64,000 bases of DNA from Owenia fusiformis. Taxonomy: Eukaryota > Annelida > Polychaeta > Sabellida > Oweniidae. The notes below the pieces were generated by a model that did no database searches, was not told where the DNA came from, and saw only the letters and a program-made list of their open reading frames with translations. Shown here piece after piece: positions 34,905 through 45,430 of this stretch. Each line of letters opens with the position of its first letter. The first letter of the stretch is position 1. A program made the translations under genes and the position numbers. The stretch covers positions 18,492,931 to 18,556,930 of the forward strand of contig CAIIXF020000003.1 in the NCBI GenBank assembly GCA_903813345.2, written 5' to 3'.

Positions 34905-35640
34905 ACAATGACGTTCACAGTAGCTGCCTCCAAAGCTGGATAATTTTGTTAATTCTGATCCAATTTTGAAGATTTGTTGTCTCTTTAATGTTGCCTATAT
35001 ATTCCACTCATCAAATAAGGGACAAAACTATGCACACATTCTGTCATACGGCCTCAGTTCTAATAGATATGTTGCTATACTAGGATATTCTGAACCAAAA
35101 ATGGATTGATGACGTCACAATTAATGCAAATTAGCTAATTTGCATAAATAAATATTGTAACCATAAAGTAAATTTAATAAGGTTTAATCAGATACCATAT
35201 CATCTCTATAGACCAAATAATGGCGAACCTACATTGATTCAAGACTCCAAGGTAAGACATATGTATATTATTGTCAAATAATGACATTCACGATAGCTGC
35301 CTTGAAAGTTCCATAACTTTCGTAATACTGATTCAATTTTGAATCTGTTTTCACTTTTATGTTGCTTATACCTTCTACTAATAGGATAAAGGACAAAACC
35401 TTTCAAAAATTTTGCCATACGGCCTCAGTTCTAATAGATACGTTGCTATAGTTGGAAATTCTGAACCAAAAATAGATTGATGACGTCATAATTTATGCAA
35501 ATTAGATAATTTGCATAATTGAATATCAAAAATTTATTGGAAATTTAACGAGGTTTAATTTGGTACCAATATCATTTCTATAGACCAAATAATGACAGAG
35601 CTACAAATGATTTAAGATACCAAGGTAAGATGTCCATGGT
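34905..35640 (-). repeat. Two-unit ~355-bp tandem repeat in the right palindrome arm
   Basis: Inverse of 32033-32757, with the same two units in mirror order. TGACGTCA occurs in each unit, a CRE-type octamer that is palindromic and may be incidental. Confidence 0.8.
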
Positions 35641-36570
35641 AACTGAATGCCGCCATAAAAGTACTATGGGACATTAGTTGGCAATGTTAACAAATGAATT
35701 CATTAAATAGACACCCTAGGGATTACAAAAATGTATGTAACTTATTCACACCTTATGGGTGCATGGGAACCCCTTGTTCCTACTATACTATAATTTATTC
35801 CACTTACCTTTTATTGTTTCTCCAAATATATTCTTTGAAAATCAGGGCAATTCTGTGCCATTTTAATCAAAAATCTTGTTGCTACCTAGAAACGAGCAAT
35901 TGTGATCTTGTTGTTACCTAGGAACGAGCAACTGTGATGTCACGTCACACTCATGTTAATTCTGGAATCAGATGGCAGCCATTTTGGAAATTTCAGAAAA
36001 GTTCCCAATTTAAAAGGCTAAATGCTGTTCACAAACTATTGCAGAATCAGCAAAGGGTTTGTGAAATAATTAGGATATGGTTTCAAGTTACCACAGAAGT
36101 CAATTTGAAACTCAAGAATGCTTTCTTTGACTCATAATCACAAAAAAGTCGAGTTACATTTTAGATGTCGAAAATCTTAAAGTAACATTTTTTTCTTACT
36201 GATAAATCGTGTAGTTACTTAATTAAAAAAAGTAAATCACAGTGAATTTATATTTTTTGTTAGGGGTTTGTTTATAAAAGGACCACTGTTAAACTTCGTT
36301 ATAACTTGAAACTCCAATGGATTTGGCCTTTGTAAATATAAATCAAGGACTGTCTATATTACTGTTTCAAAGTATTGAAAGCAGTGATTCTGCAACATTT
36401 TTTTTATATTTACCGCGGTAGCATGACGTCAGTCAACAAAAGAGAATTGTCAGTTTGTAAATATACTTTTTAAGTTCTTAAATATTTCTCTCGTTCTCGT
36501 GTCTTTTTTACACTCTCCCTTTTTATAATAATTTTGTTTTAACACAGTTTTGATCAAAAAGTCACCTCTA

Positions 36571-36782
36571 TTACTGACAGAGAAACAGGTTTGGGTCTTC
36601 TTTGCATCGTATGGCGTTGGATTTTATAATGGAAATATGTTCCTTCAAAATCATTGTAACATTCTCCTGTTTTGATTTCATCGTCTTATCATCTACAGTT
36701 GCCATATGATCACCTGTACCTGGTTCGCTAACGTTTTTCATCTTCACAGTTGTGGTATCTGGTTGATTTGCACATGCTTGAT
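36571..36782 (-). CDS. Paralogue A exon 2 (extracellular part, stop)
   Basis: The acceptor CTTGACAG precedes position 36782. The split codon gives Asp, as in paralogue B. The exon encodes a threonine-, serine- and lysine-rich segment and the final C-K-E-D-P-N-L-F-L-C-Q before TAA at 36573-36571. Confidence 0.72.
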
Positions 36783-37658
36783 CTGTCAAGAAAAATAATG
36801 TAAGTGTTACCAGATTTACGTACTTCACTATATTTAAAACCCATAATTTTTACGGACAGTCAAGGAGGATTGGCTCCCAAAGTGCAACATCGATATTCTG
36901 TCCCATATATGGGGATGTCATGGTACAAAATTCGAGTTCCAACAGCCGCCATTTTGTTCACTTCAACATTGAATCGTGAATTTTGGTCTTATTTCCCAAC
37001 GAAAAATTCCAAAACTCACAAGAAATGATCGAGATGTTGGTTCGAATCATTTGAACTATTTATTTTGAATTAATATTCGGTTATAATTTCAGAAAATAAC
37101 GCCATTTCAGCGTTTTCATTGTTGGAAAATATCGACTTCGATTCTGGGAGCCAATCCCAGTCATTTCGTTCGACGCCATATACACATACGCAAATGGATT
37201 ATTTTACTTTATGATATTCTCACAAGTATTCAAAACTATTTGAAAAGCAAAAGATGTGATATTCTTTGACACCATGAAAAGCCATTTGCAAATGATCAGC
37301 TTACGCAAACGAATCCAAGTATAAAACCGAAACACATGCCTGATGACAGACACGATAAATGATCTACAAGTATTCATTTCGCAAGAAGATAAACAAATTA
37401 GATTTTAGAGAAAATGCTTTAAATATTTCTACCTTGTTTTGCTGCTAGCGCTAACAATGTTATTACCCATGCTATTGCAATCAAGGCCACCAGTGTAATA
37501 CCAATTGAGTAAATCCGCAGTCTACGCGAATTACAAGGATTTCGAAATATCTTCATGTATTTCGATCTGAGAGATTGTGATTCAGTGGAATTGTTCAGAA
37601 ATGTAGATTCTTGGTCATTTTCAATGTTGATGTTTAGAGTTTCATTTCGATTATTCAT
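36571..37658 (-). CDS. Small type II membrane protein, paralogue A (two exons)
   Basis: Exons 37658-37433 and 36782-36571 join in phase 1 (donor CAAG|GTAGAA, acceptor TTGACAG) into 145 residues. Residues 1-48 are polar and Asn/Ser-rich. Residues 49-72 form one hydrophobic helix (IYSIGITLVALIAIAW...) after a basic SRRLRIY stretch, which predicts an inside N-terminus. The outside part is about 70 residues with three cysteines, an NVT glycosylation site, and ends CKEDPNLFLCQ. An in-frame TGA lies shortly upstream of the ATG. An upstream exon ending near 37990 spliced to an acceptor before 37747 may supply 5' UTR. The gene shares layout and C-terminal signature with the gene at 39783-42067 on the same strand. 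I do not recognise the family; a ligand or receptor accessory role is only a guess. Confidence 0.72.
37433..37658 (-). CDS. Paralogue A exon 1 (cytoplasmic tail and membrane helix)
   Basis: Seventy-five codons plus one base. The intron starts directly after the membrane segment (LLALAAKQ), the same place as in paralogue B. Confidence 0.7.
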
Positions 37659-38304
37659 TTTATGTACTAGTATACGTCTTCATCAATTTCAGCATCGGGG
37701 CGCTCGGGTCGACTATCATACCAGATGTTTGCAGCATCTTCACACAACTGTCAATACATAATCACTTTTACACGCTGAAATTGTAGAGGCTCGTTTCGTA
37801 ACGAGTGTTTTAGCCAAATGTTTTATACTTGACTATTACAAAATAATGTTTTGTATTTGACTGTTTACGTGTATTTTGCAATTTTTATGTTATTGATAAT
37901 TACGTTTTACTAAAAATTATTTAAAAGTTTAATCAGCTACATATCCGTAATTTATACTGTAGATATGCCAAAACTGGAAAAGTTCTTACTTTGTGGAGAA
38001 CCTGTCGCAGCCTTCCAGTACCGTCGTCGGACTTGATAAAAAAGAACGTTTTTTCGAGAACTTAATATTTAACCAAATGCAATACAAATCAAAACGAAAC
38101 TAACTATTCTAAAACAATAGGTCAACAACGACTTAACCCCACTTGGTTGAGTCAGTTAGCTGTTCGATCAATCGAACCTTCGCTACAGGGTGTTCAATGG
38201 CGTCGTGCCCCCCCCATCCACATCATAAACCAGGAGAGGTACACACACATATACTATAACGCACTGGAAAGAGCATTTGGTTGACTGCTATTATGAACCA
38301 AAGT

Positions 38305-39040
38305 AAGTTTGGCAACCTTTTTTCTCCATTGAACTACGTGTTAAAGCCTCTTTACGTTTGACTTTTTATTTACTTAACCGGCGATGAAATAACTTATGAT
38401 ATTGATGGAAACGTAACTTGACTTTATTTCCAATACCTCCACATTTTTAATCAATTTTTTTTCCTCAATTACAATAGGTCGAAAATTGATGATAAATTTG
38501 ATGAATTTTTGAAAATCGTCATTCTCATGTAATCCAATGGGAAATGGAGGGTTCAGGGCAAATCAGAAATCAGGATATCTTTTCAGTAAAAGATTCAGCA
38601 AAAAATATTTGCATATAGAAAATTGAATTGTCTAACTTTTTTGAACACTAAGTGTTTAGTTTATTTGATGAATATTAAAGTTACAGCGCTTCAAAGTCAT
38701 TTTTGAAAATTATTTTTCGCCTCCTGTGTTATTTCAATGGGAGAGGTTTTTGAAAAACAATTTTGACTTTAAAGCCCTATAACTTTGTTGAACCTGAAGA
38801 AACATATCAATTTTTTGTTAAATAAAGTTAGCAAATTCAATTACCTGCCTAACTCGTATTTTTGCAAGGACTCGGATGGATGGATATTCTGTCATATGAC
38901 CTGCGGCAAACCTACCATTTCCCATTGGTTAACATGGGAATGTCGATTTTCAAAAATTCATCAATTTCATCATGAATTTTCGACCTATTGTAATTGAGGA
39001 AAAAATTGAGAAAATTTGGAGGTATTGGAATTAAAGTCAA
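38305..39040. mobile_element. Foldback-type element, second copy
   Basis: It starts AAGTTTGGCAACC. It carries the ACAATAGGTCGAAAATT arm and, about 500 bases later, its inverse. It is homologous to 3606-4374, but here the left arm is long and the right arm stops where the AGATGCGAGTAG element begins. The two copies together define a family with arms of 300 bp or more. Confidence 0.62.
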
Positions 39041-39041
39041 A

Positions 39042-39277
39042 TTACAACACAAAAAAGATATTTCACTTTTTGTGATTTTACAACATGGGGTCTATGGGGA
39101 ATCTCCCCGACCTAAAAGTCACATTTTCAAAGGAAATAAAATTTTCAAAGTTGACAATCTCTCTTTATAACCACAATTCTAGATGTAATTTTACATGTAG
39201 ATTCCAAATATGACTACAGTTTGACGAAATTTTGAATTTTAAATGACATAAATCAAGATTATTTCTACTCGCATCTA
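39042..39277. mobile_element. AGATGCGAGTAG element, partial copy
   Basis: The right ~235 bp of the family: TTTCACTTTTTGTGATTTTA, GGGGTCTATGG and the end TTTCTACTCGCATCT. The other half is missing and replaced by the foldback element. Confidence 0.8.
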
Positions 39278-39782
39278 GTCTGTTAAGTAGGGTATGTCTA
39301 TCTTATCTATGAAATCATTACCTTTGGGTTGCATAAACTTAACAGGTCATCCAGTTGTCTTATTGGAACCTTTCATGTAGTCTTATTTGCAACGGCGATC
39401 GAGCAGTCTGTTATTTCTAGGGTCAACACAATTTTGTTTTACGGCTGCTTGATACTTTAGCAGTCAAGGCCTCGCAAGGTGGTGGTAATTCAAATTCAAT
39501 AAAATGATAATTAATTATTACATATATTTCAGTATTTAGCCAATAACATTACATGCTATTAATAGATAGTTCCTAATAATAATAATGAAAATGTAATAAC
39601 ATTTTTTTTCTCCATAATCGTAATCTAGAAATGATGAACAAGGCACTTGTTGCAAAATTATTGTAAGCAAAATGTCACCTTCGTCCATTTATTTAGACAC
39701 CGATCGCAGAACGCCAACCGTTGATTACCACCGACAAAATAGTATTTTGTATATAGTGTCAAAATATTATCAGTGTCAAATT

Positions 39783-39982
39783 TTACAGACAGAAAAAGAT
39801 CGTAGGATCACCTTTGCACAAGGCGTAGGATGATTTATTTTTCATCGCTCCTGCATATTCAGTTGCCTCGTTAGGATATCGATCACTTTGTTGGCTGAGT
39901 TTCACAGATATGACACCCGTGTATTTATTGTGTGTACTGCTTTGGTTTGACGAAATGTCTGGTTGGTTTTCCCTGTTGAGAT
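39783..39982 (-). CDS. Paralogue B exon 3 (extracellular part, stop)
   Basis: The acceptor TTCTCAACAG precedes 39982. The split codon gives Asp, followed by 65 codons and TAA. No methionine lies near its start, so it is found only by splicing logic and by comparison with paralogue A. An NQS glycosylation site and the C-K-G-D-P-T-I-F-F-C end are visible. Confidence 0.72.
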
Positions 39983-42067
39983 CTGTTGAGAAAAATAGCC
40001 ATATGTGTTATAAGAAGTTTACGATATTGCAAGGTCAACAATATAGTTTTACAGTATAGAAAGTGTCCCTGAAAATTGCAAATACTTTTGTACTACTATA
40101 ATATCATTTATGCCTTTCAGGAGAAAATGATAAGAATTGTCTTAGAGTATAATCAATAGAAGTGTTTAGTTGTTGAATTATAAAATGTATCATAGGCGAT
40201 AAATATTTCACTATTCAGGGTGGGCCAAAAATCTCCATATTTTCTTTATTAAGCGATAACTTTTTTATAAGGTTAGATTTTAAAAGTAAACTTTTTGAGA
40301 TGCAGGAAACACTGTTTCACGTGTTCCTAGAATCGGACAAGTAACTTTTTCTGGGTTTCTGAATAAAACGGTGAACGTATACTACATGTAGTTGAAGCAA
40401 CAATCTTACAGGAATAATAGTCATGCCTCAAATAAAAGTATCGTATTCCATACCTGATGAGGTTTCAGGGACATATTAACCGGGAATATATTCCATATCT
40501 GGGCGAATATATTTCATATGTCACCAAAGTGGAAGGAACACATGCTGAAAATATGCTCATTAACTATGCGGGGATGTCAGAGGAAACAACCATATAGAAA
40601 GTTCTCCTTATTTCGACAACGAACTCTGAACGGCTCAATGAGATCAGAGCTTTATTGTTAACTGAAAGAGTGAAGACGAAACTTTCTTTTAAAAAGTGAA
40701 ATCGAACGAATGCAAAGGGTAGCGTTCTCCGGGACATACGATGGAAATATATCCCGCCCCGGGAATTCCCATCATCCCTATTTCAGCACTGAACTAAACA
40801 AAAGAAAAAGATGGCAGACGATCAGAGTGAACAAAATTTTAAACAAATAATGCGAATGAATTCTTGGTAAACACAGAAAACGAACATATCGCAAAGAAAA
40901 CTCGTTTGGGTGCTCAAGTACTGAACGAGTTTGTTAGCAAGTTAATGCATCAGCATATGGGACACATTGCTTATTATTTCAAACCTCATCAGGGCAGTAA
41001 TGCACGGTCGGTTTTGATACAGGCACTTGGGAAGATATCTTTCGGGATATTCCCTGTTTCCAAAACCTCCCAGTGCATAATCCGTATATTGTATTGACAT
41101 ATCAATTAGTATGTCAGAAAAAAGTGTAATAGCTATAGGTTGTTCAGTATATTTTGATATTATTATCACCCAACAATGAAATATTAGAAGTATCACAAAG
41201 CAAATAAGTAAGATGAAGAGAATCTAATTCAGCATCAAGAAAAATGTGACTGGTAAAATCTGCCTGTACATGGAAAATTATTCCAACATCATTTGTGATA
41301 AGAATGTGATCAGTTTATTATAATGATCCATATAAAATATCTTAAAAATCAAACTAAGTATAGCTGATATGTTTATCTTTTTATCTTTTGTAAATAAGTC
41401 TACATTATTTTATTACTGAAAACGCTCCGGTCGTGTAAACTTACCGTTTGTCTGTGAGTAGATTAGTTCTGATGCAGTACAGACTGTTGCCACAATCAAT
41501 ACCATTGTAATCATAAGTATAACACAACAATTTCTCTTTGTATCTCTTTTTGTATTTTTATTCTTTTCTGATTTACTGTTATCGTCCGATTTGTCCACAA
41601 GACCTTGGCGAACAGCTGAATTCATTGCTTTATGACGCCCATGCCCCGTGTTGTTTTCTAAAGGTATTACAACAGTTTGATATCGGCGGTTTTCTGGCAA
41701 AATGTAACCGTCTTCGTCATATGTCTCATCGATATCACCATTTTCATTAACTTGTGGAATAGTTCGCACTTCAGATAGCTCAGGAATGCAATCGCTGGTG
41801 CTTTGAATCATCTCTAGATATATATGCCTTGTATCTGAAATACCTTAATCGATTATATTTGTTGTATTTTGCTATGTTTTTCAATCTACCAGCATGTGTT
41901 ACTTATGGTCTCTACCAATGTTAACATCACAAATTTAGATAAACGACGCAAAAAGAAGAATTGATGAATTCTTACTTTTGTTAATACCGACGACGATACA
42001 TAGTTTGCAAAGTAACAACCAGATTTTACAAAAACTTACCTAAATCTTGCGCATCAGATCTGTCCAT
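39783..42067 (-). CDS. Small type II membrane protein, paralogue B (three exons)
   Basis: Exons 42067-42040, 41834-41445 and 39982-39783 join through two phase-1 introns into about 205 residues. The cytoplasmic part contains an acidic tyrosine motif YDEDGYILPEN at about 48-58, like a kinase or SH2-docking site. A basic KRDTKRN stretch and one membrane helix at about 112-133 (CCVILMITMVLIVATV) follow. The outside part ends CKGDPTIFFCL, matching CKEDPNLFLCQ of paralogue A. The first exon is only nine codons (MDRSDAQDL) with a good donor, GTAAGT. If it is non-coding, translation would start at Met 18, coordinate 41811. AATAAA lies about 90 bases after the stop, near 39695. The pair looks like an ancient tandem duplicate. 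Function is unknown. Confidence 0.72.
41445..41834 (-). CDS. Paralogue B exon 2 (cytoplasmic part and membrane helix)
   Basis: The acceptor TATTTCAG precedes 41834 and the donor is ACG|GTAAGT. The exon has an acidic region with two tyrosines, then a lysine-rich stop-transfer-like stretch and the hydrophobic helix. A frame of this length in AT-rich DNA is well above background. Confidence 0.78.
42040..42067 (-). CDS. Paralogue B exon 1 (short start exon)
   Basis: ATG at 42067, nine codons plus one base, donor TTTAG|GTAAGT. The frame stays open through the next exon up to MIQSTSD, which supports it. Its short length keeps confidence moderate. Confidence 0.5.
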
Positions 42068-42282
42068 TAGTAGAGGCGTATCCCATCAATTCAAACAAAT
42101 CCAAACGAAATTACTTGTAAGGAAATAAACTTCAGCTAAGATGACGTCAACATATTTCTTAACATAATGAATTACTTATTTATGAGTTTTCAAGTATGTC
42201 TTAAATAACGAAATAAAGCTGTCAAATATGTCTTAGATTTGATTGAATCCAGGGCTTATTAATTGTATTCATTCAATAATGC

Positions 42283-42697
42283 AGATGCGAGTAGGTAGTT
42301 ACCAGTTTCACCACCAGGTGGCTCGTTCGGGTCAGATAGCATGGCGGGTATAGTAGAAAGTTCCCTTTAACTTAAATTCCATCTGTTTTAGTGGTTTAAT
42401 TTTCATATAACCCTTATGTATCCAATAGTTATGTAAATCAAAATATGTCGAGTATGTTATCTAACCAATACAACAAAAGATATTTCACTTTTTGTGATTT
42501 TGTAACAAGGGCTCTATGGAGAATCAACCCGAACTAGAAGTCTCACTTTCAAGAATAATTAAATTTTCAAACTTGATAAACAATTTTCGAAACCATATTT
42601 CTAGATGTACTTTTACATGTAGATTTCAAATATAACATCGCTTTGACTGAATTTTGAATATTTAATGGCGTTAATCAAGATTTTTCTACTCGCATCT
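42283..42697. mobile_element. AGATGCGAGTAG element, complete copy
   Basis: Termini AGATGCGAGTAGGTAG and the inverse of AGATGCGAGTAGAAA. It lies about 220 bases upstream of paralogue B's first exon. Internally TTTCACTTTTTGTGATTTTG and a TAGATGTACTTTTACATGTA palindrome. No frame. Confidence 0.85.
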
Positions 42698-42722
42698 AGT
42701 CTATTGGCTTATGGCCAGAAAT

Positions 42723-42906
42723 GCCGGTGTAACAGATCTAAGTGTCCCCAGTTATAACTGTCTCCCCATTTTATCCTTGTTAATATAGGAAATAAAACCT
42801 GGTTTTTAATGTCCTCCAATGGACAGCCAACCCTAGGGATCGGGGTCCTACGTGGCTGTCCCACGGACACTGACCACCGGGGGACACTTAAATCTGTTAC
42901 ACCGGC
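42723..42906. mobile_element. 184-bp MITE with GCCGGTGTAACAG termini
   Basis: Inverted ends of about 26 bp (GCCGGTGTAACAGATCTAAG with one mismatch to the other end). No clear target duplication. It starts 25 bases after the AGATGCGAGTAG element at 42283. Confidence 0.78.
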
Positions 42907-43386
42907 ACTTTTATGACACCAATATGTGGGATATTTTACAATTTGATCGTTCTTTACCTCTCAACGAGCAATTCTCAAATGATCTTGAAAGATAATTTTA
43001 TTCTGTTCTTCTTCAAAGTTTCAATTGATAGACATGGTGATACGTATAACATCACTCAAAGTTTATTTTTTAATAAAATGATTTGGATGTACAATTTCAT
43101 AGCCGTGTAGTATACGAGGTTTTTAAATGCAATTTAAAGTGTTTATTTCAATTTAAGGGGACTAATCTCCCCGGTCTATCTAACCTAGCTGATTTGGGGG
43201 TAACGTGAATGTATTGTTTCTATTTGTGAATGTATTTTCATATTTGTTTTTGAATGAAATGGTTTCATATGTACTTTATTTAGGAAAAATAGATTAAATG
43301 TTCATTGTGAAAATATAAATAATACTTCGTCTTAAGAATTAATATAACGCTATGGCAAAAAACAAATTTATCCGCTTCATTAAAAC

Positions 43387-43772
43387 AGATGCGAGTAGAA
43401 ATAATCTTGATTTGCGTCATTAAATATTCAAAATTCAGTCAAAGTTACATTATATTTGAAATCTACATGTAAAAGTACATCTAGAAATATGGGTTCCAAT
43501 TTTTTATCAACTTTGAAAATTTTATTTTTTGACTTCTAGTTCGGAGTGATTCCCCATATACCCCATGTTATAAAATCACAAAAAGTGAAATATCTTTTGT
43601 CGTATTGGACAGATAACATTTTCTTTTACTAGACATAACTGTTCGATACATAAGGGTGATATGAAAATTGAACCACTAAACAGATTAATATTTAAGTTAA
43701 AGGCAACTTTCTACTATACCCGCCATGCTATCTGACACGAACGAGCCAACTGGTTACTACCTACTCGCATCT
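43387..43772. mobile_element. AGATGCGAGTAG element, inverted copy
   Basis: 386 bp, opposite orientation to the copy at 42283, with the same internal landmarks. About 30 bp shorter through internal deletions. Confidence 0.85.
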
Positions 43773-44044
43773 GAGTTATTTACCGATGCTTGATAAGAAA
43801 ATCATTTTTGGCCACAATTGTTCTCAATTTACGGGTTTTGATTAGCTGAGGTGTTTTGATGCCAATGTTTTCATGAGTATTTTGTAAAGCATTGTAAGAA
43901 CAACAAAGGTTCAGAGCTTTGACCCCTTGCCCCTACCCCAGTATGGCAGTACAACTGACACCATATCAAATTTTAATAAACTATTTTCATAAACTATTTA
44001 CACAGTTGTTGATTTTCTATCTCAGAGATATCTTTTTTCTTTTT

Positions 44045-44078
44045 GACGTTTCGTAGGATGTCCATCCTACTTCTTCAA
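44045..44078 (-). ncRNA. Hammerhead-ribozyme-like motif
   Basis: On the - strand, TTGAAGA is followed by a perfect 8-bp stem GTAGGATG/CATCCTAC with a two-base loop, then GAAACGTC. This matches the hammerhead core (CUGANGA, stem II, GAAA) except for the first C. Penelope-like elements are known to carry such motifs in their terminal repeats. Confidence 0.45.
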
Positions 44079-45137
44079 ATTGATTTTGTTTTGCAATATT
44101 TCGATTTATTCTTTAAAGTGTCTCACATATTCGATCAAAATTTGCCATGCAAACATGTTAGTCTACTTTACTGGCCTCCCTTGCTGTAACAAGGAACCCA
44201 AAACACATTAAAACGTAAACATAAACCAATTAGTCACTTCAATATGAAAGTGAGGGGTGTTAGTCCATGCACACAGCGTATTCTGCTCCCGTGATTCTGC
44301 TAATACATATTTGCTAACACAATATCAGTGGTCATTTACTGTTACTTAGTAACCCTTGCATATCGTGCTCACTCAAGTATTGAATATTTTTTTATGATCT
44401 AAATGTTTGTGGTTTCACAAAAAATGTGATATATTTTAGTTAGAAATACATTTATTGATATATTCATTCAAACAGCACTAGAATGCGGGAAGAAAGAGCA
44501 ATGGTGACAAAATGCAGACAGAATTTTCTGTAAGGGTTTCAAACATTTCTGGACACAATCATACATGTACTTCATGTGTGCTGTTATTTTTAGTACTGTA
44601 TTTATAGATATAATTTCACGTATTAAAATCATATTTTCCAGCAATGACTTCAAATTCGGAACCACACCCATATCACATTTTCTTCAATAACTCCAAACAT
44701 GTGTAAACATTGACCATGTGCATATAAATTCAGATTTCACAGCTCTCCTATTCGAGTACCTCATACACCCCTGCATGGATTTGAGTTGGATTCGCCTTTT
44801 ATACGTGAGCCGACACACTCGCAAACGCTGATTGGATAAAGATTGCGAGAATCTTTAAATCTTTTTCAAGCAACTGAAAATTGTTTCTTCAGAAATAAGA
44901 TTATGTATTTGAATCAAACTGAAATAATTAATCATTACATAACGATGAGACAAATAGCAACCGTAACTATAGAAAACGTCAATGATGTTACAATTAAAAA
45001 ATTATTGAGACAAATAGTAACCGTTACCATAAAAACTTCAATGAAGTAATTTACAATTAAAAACGTTACTAAGGTATTACACAACATACCATGCACCTAG
45101 TAACAACACTAAGACATAATGAATATGAATATATAAA

Positions 45138-45430
45138 CTATAACATCTTAAAATAGACGGGATCCAGTGTGTAACCCTGATCCCTGTTTAATTCTGGACT
45201 TTTAAGTTTAATATGGATTGCTTCTTTGATTTTTCTTTTTAACCAGTGTTTTTCATTATCAATAACCGATACACCTGTCCAATTTATTTCATGTTCTTTA
45301 TTTATAGAGTGTTCCATAATGGCTGAAGCTATCTGTCCATTGGAAGATAAGGTGACCCTCTTGTGCTCCTTTACTCTACATTCCAAATCCCGCCCTGTCT
45401 CACCAATATAACATTGACTACAGTTTTGTC
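45138..45430 (-). mobile_element. Penelope-like retroelement fragment (GIY-YIG endonuclease)
   Basis: The frame reads CSQCYIGETGRDLECRVKEHKR, then EHSINKEHEINW, HWLKRKIKEAIHIKL and LNRDQGYTLDPVY. This is the GIY-YIG endonuclease end of Penelope-like elements; the tyrosine, arginine and glutamate-region motifs are recognisable. A TGA just upstream and the lack of an RT show it is truncated. The hammerhead-like motif at 44045-44078 on the same strand could belong to it. Confidence 0.75.

Larger units (their letters stand above)
31740..36180. repeat. 4.4-kb palindrome with repeat-array centre
   Basis: The outer ends TTAAGATTTTCGAC (31740) and its inverse (36180) begin two arms that match across about 1.5 kb. 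The right arm has an extra ~285 bp at 35795-36078. Each arm contains a two-unit tandem repeat of about 355 bp and a 60-codon frame starting MIRSEDDSSYG. The centre 33298-34350 is an array of about 21 bp per unit that changes orientation near 33725. It could be a foldback transposon or a palindromic duplication. Confidence 0.88.

Noticed and set aside
40218-40300. CAGGGTGGGCCAAAAATC as a complete mariner element
   Set aside because: Only one terminus-like sequence is present. No inverse end or transposase remnant was found nearby, so it may be a solo fragment.
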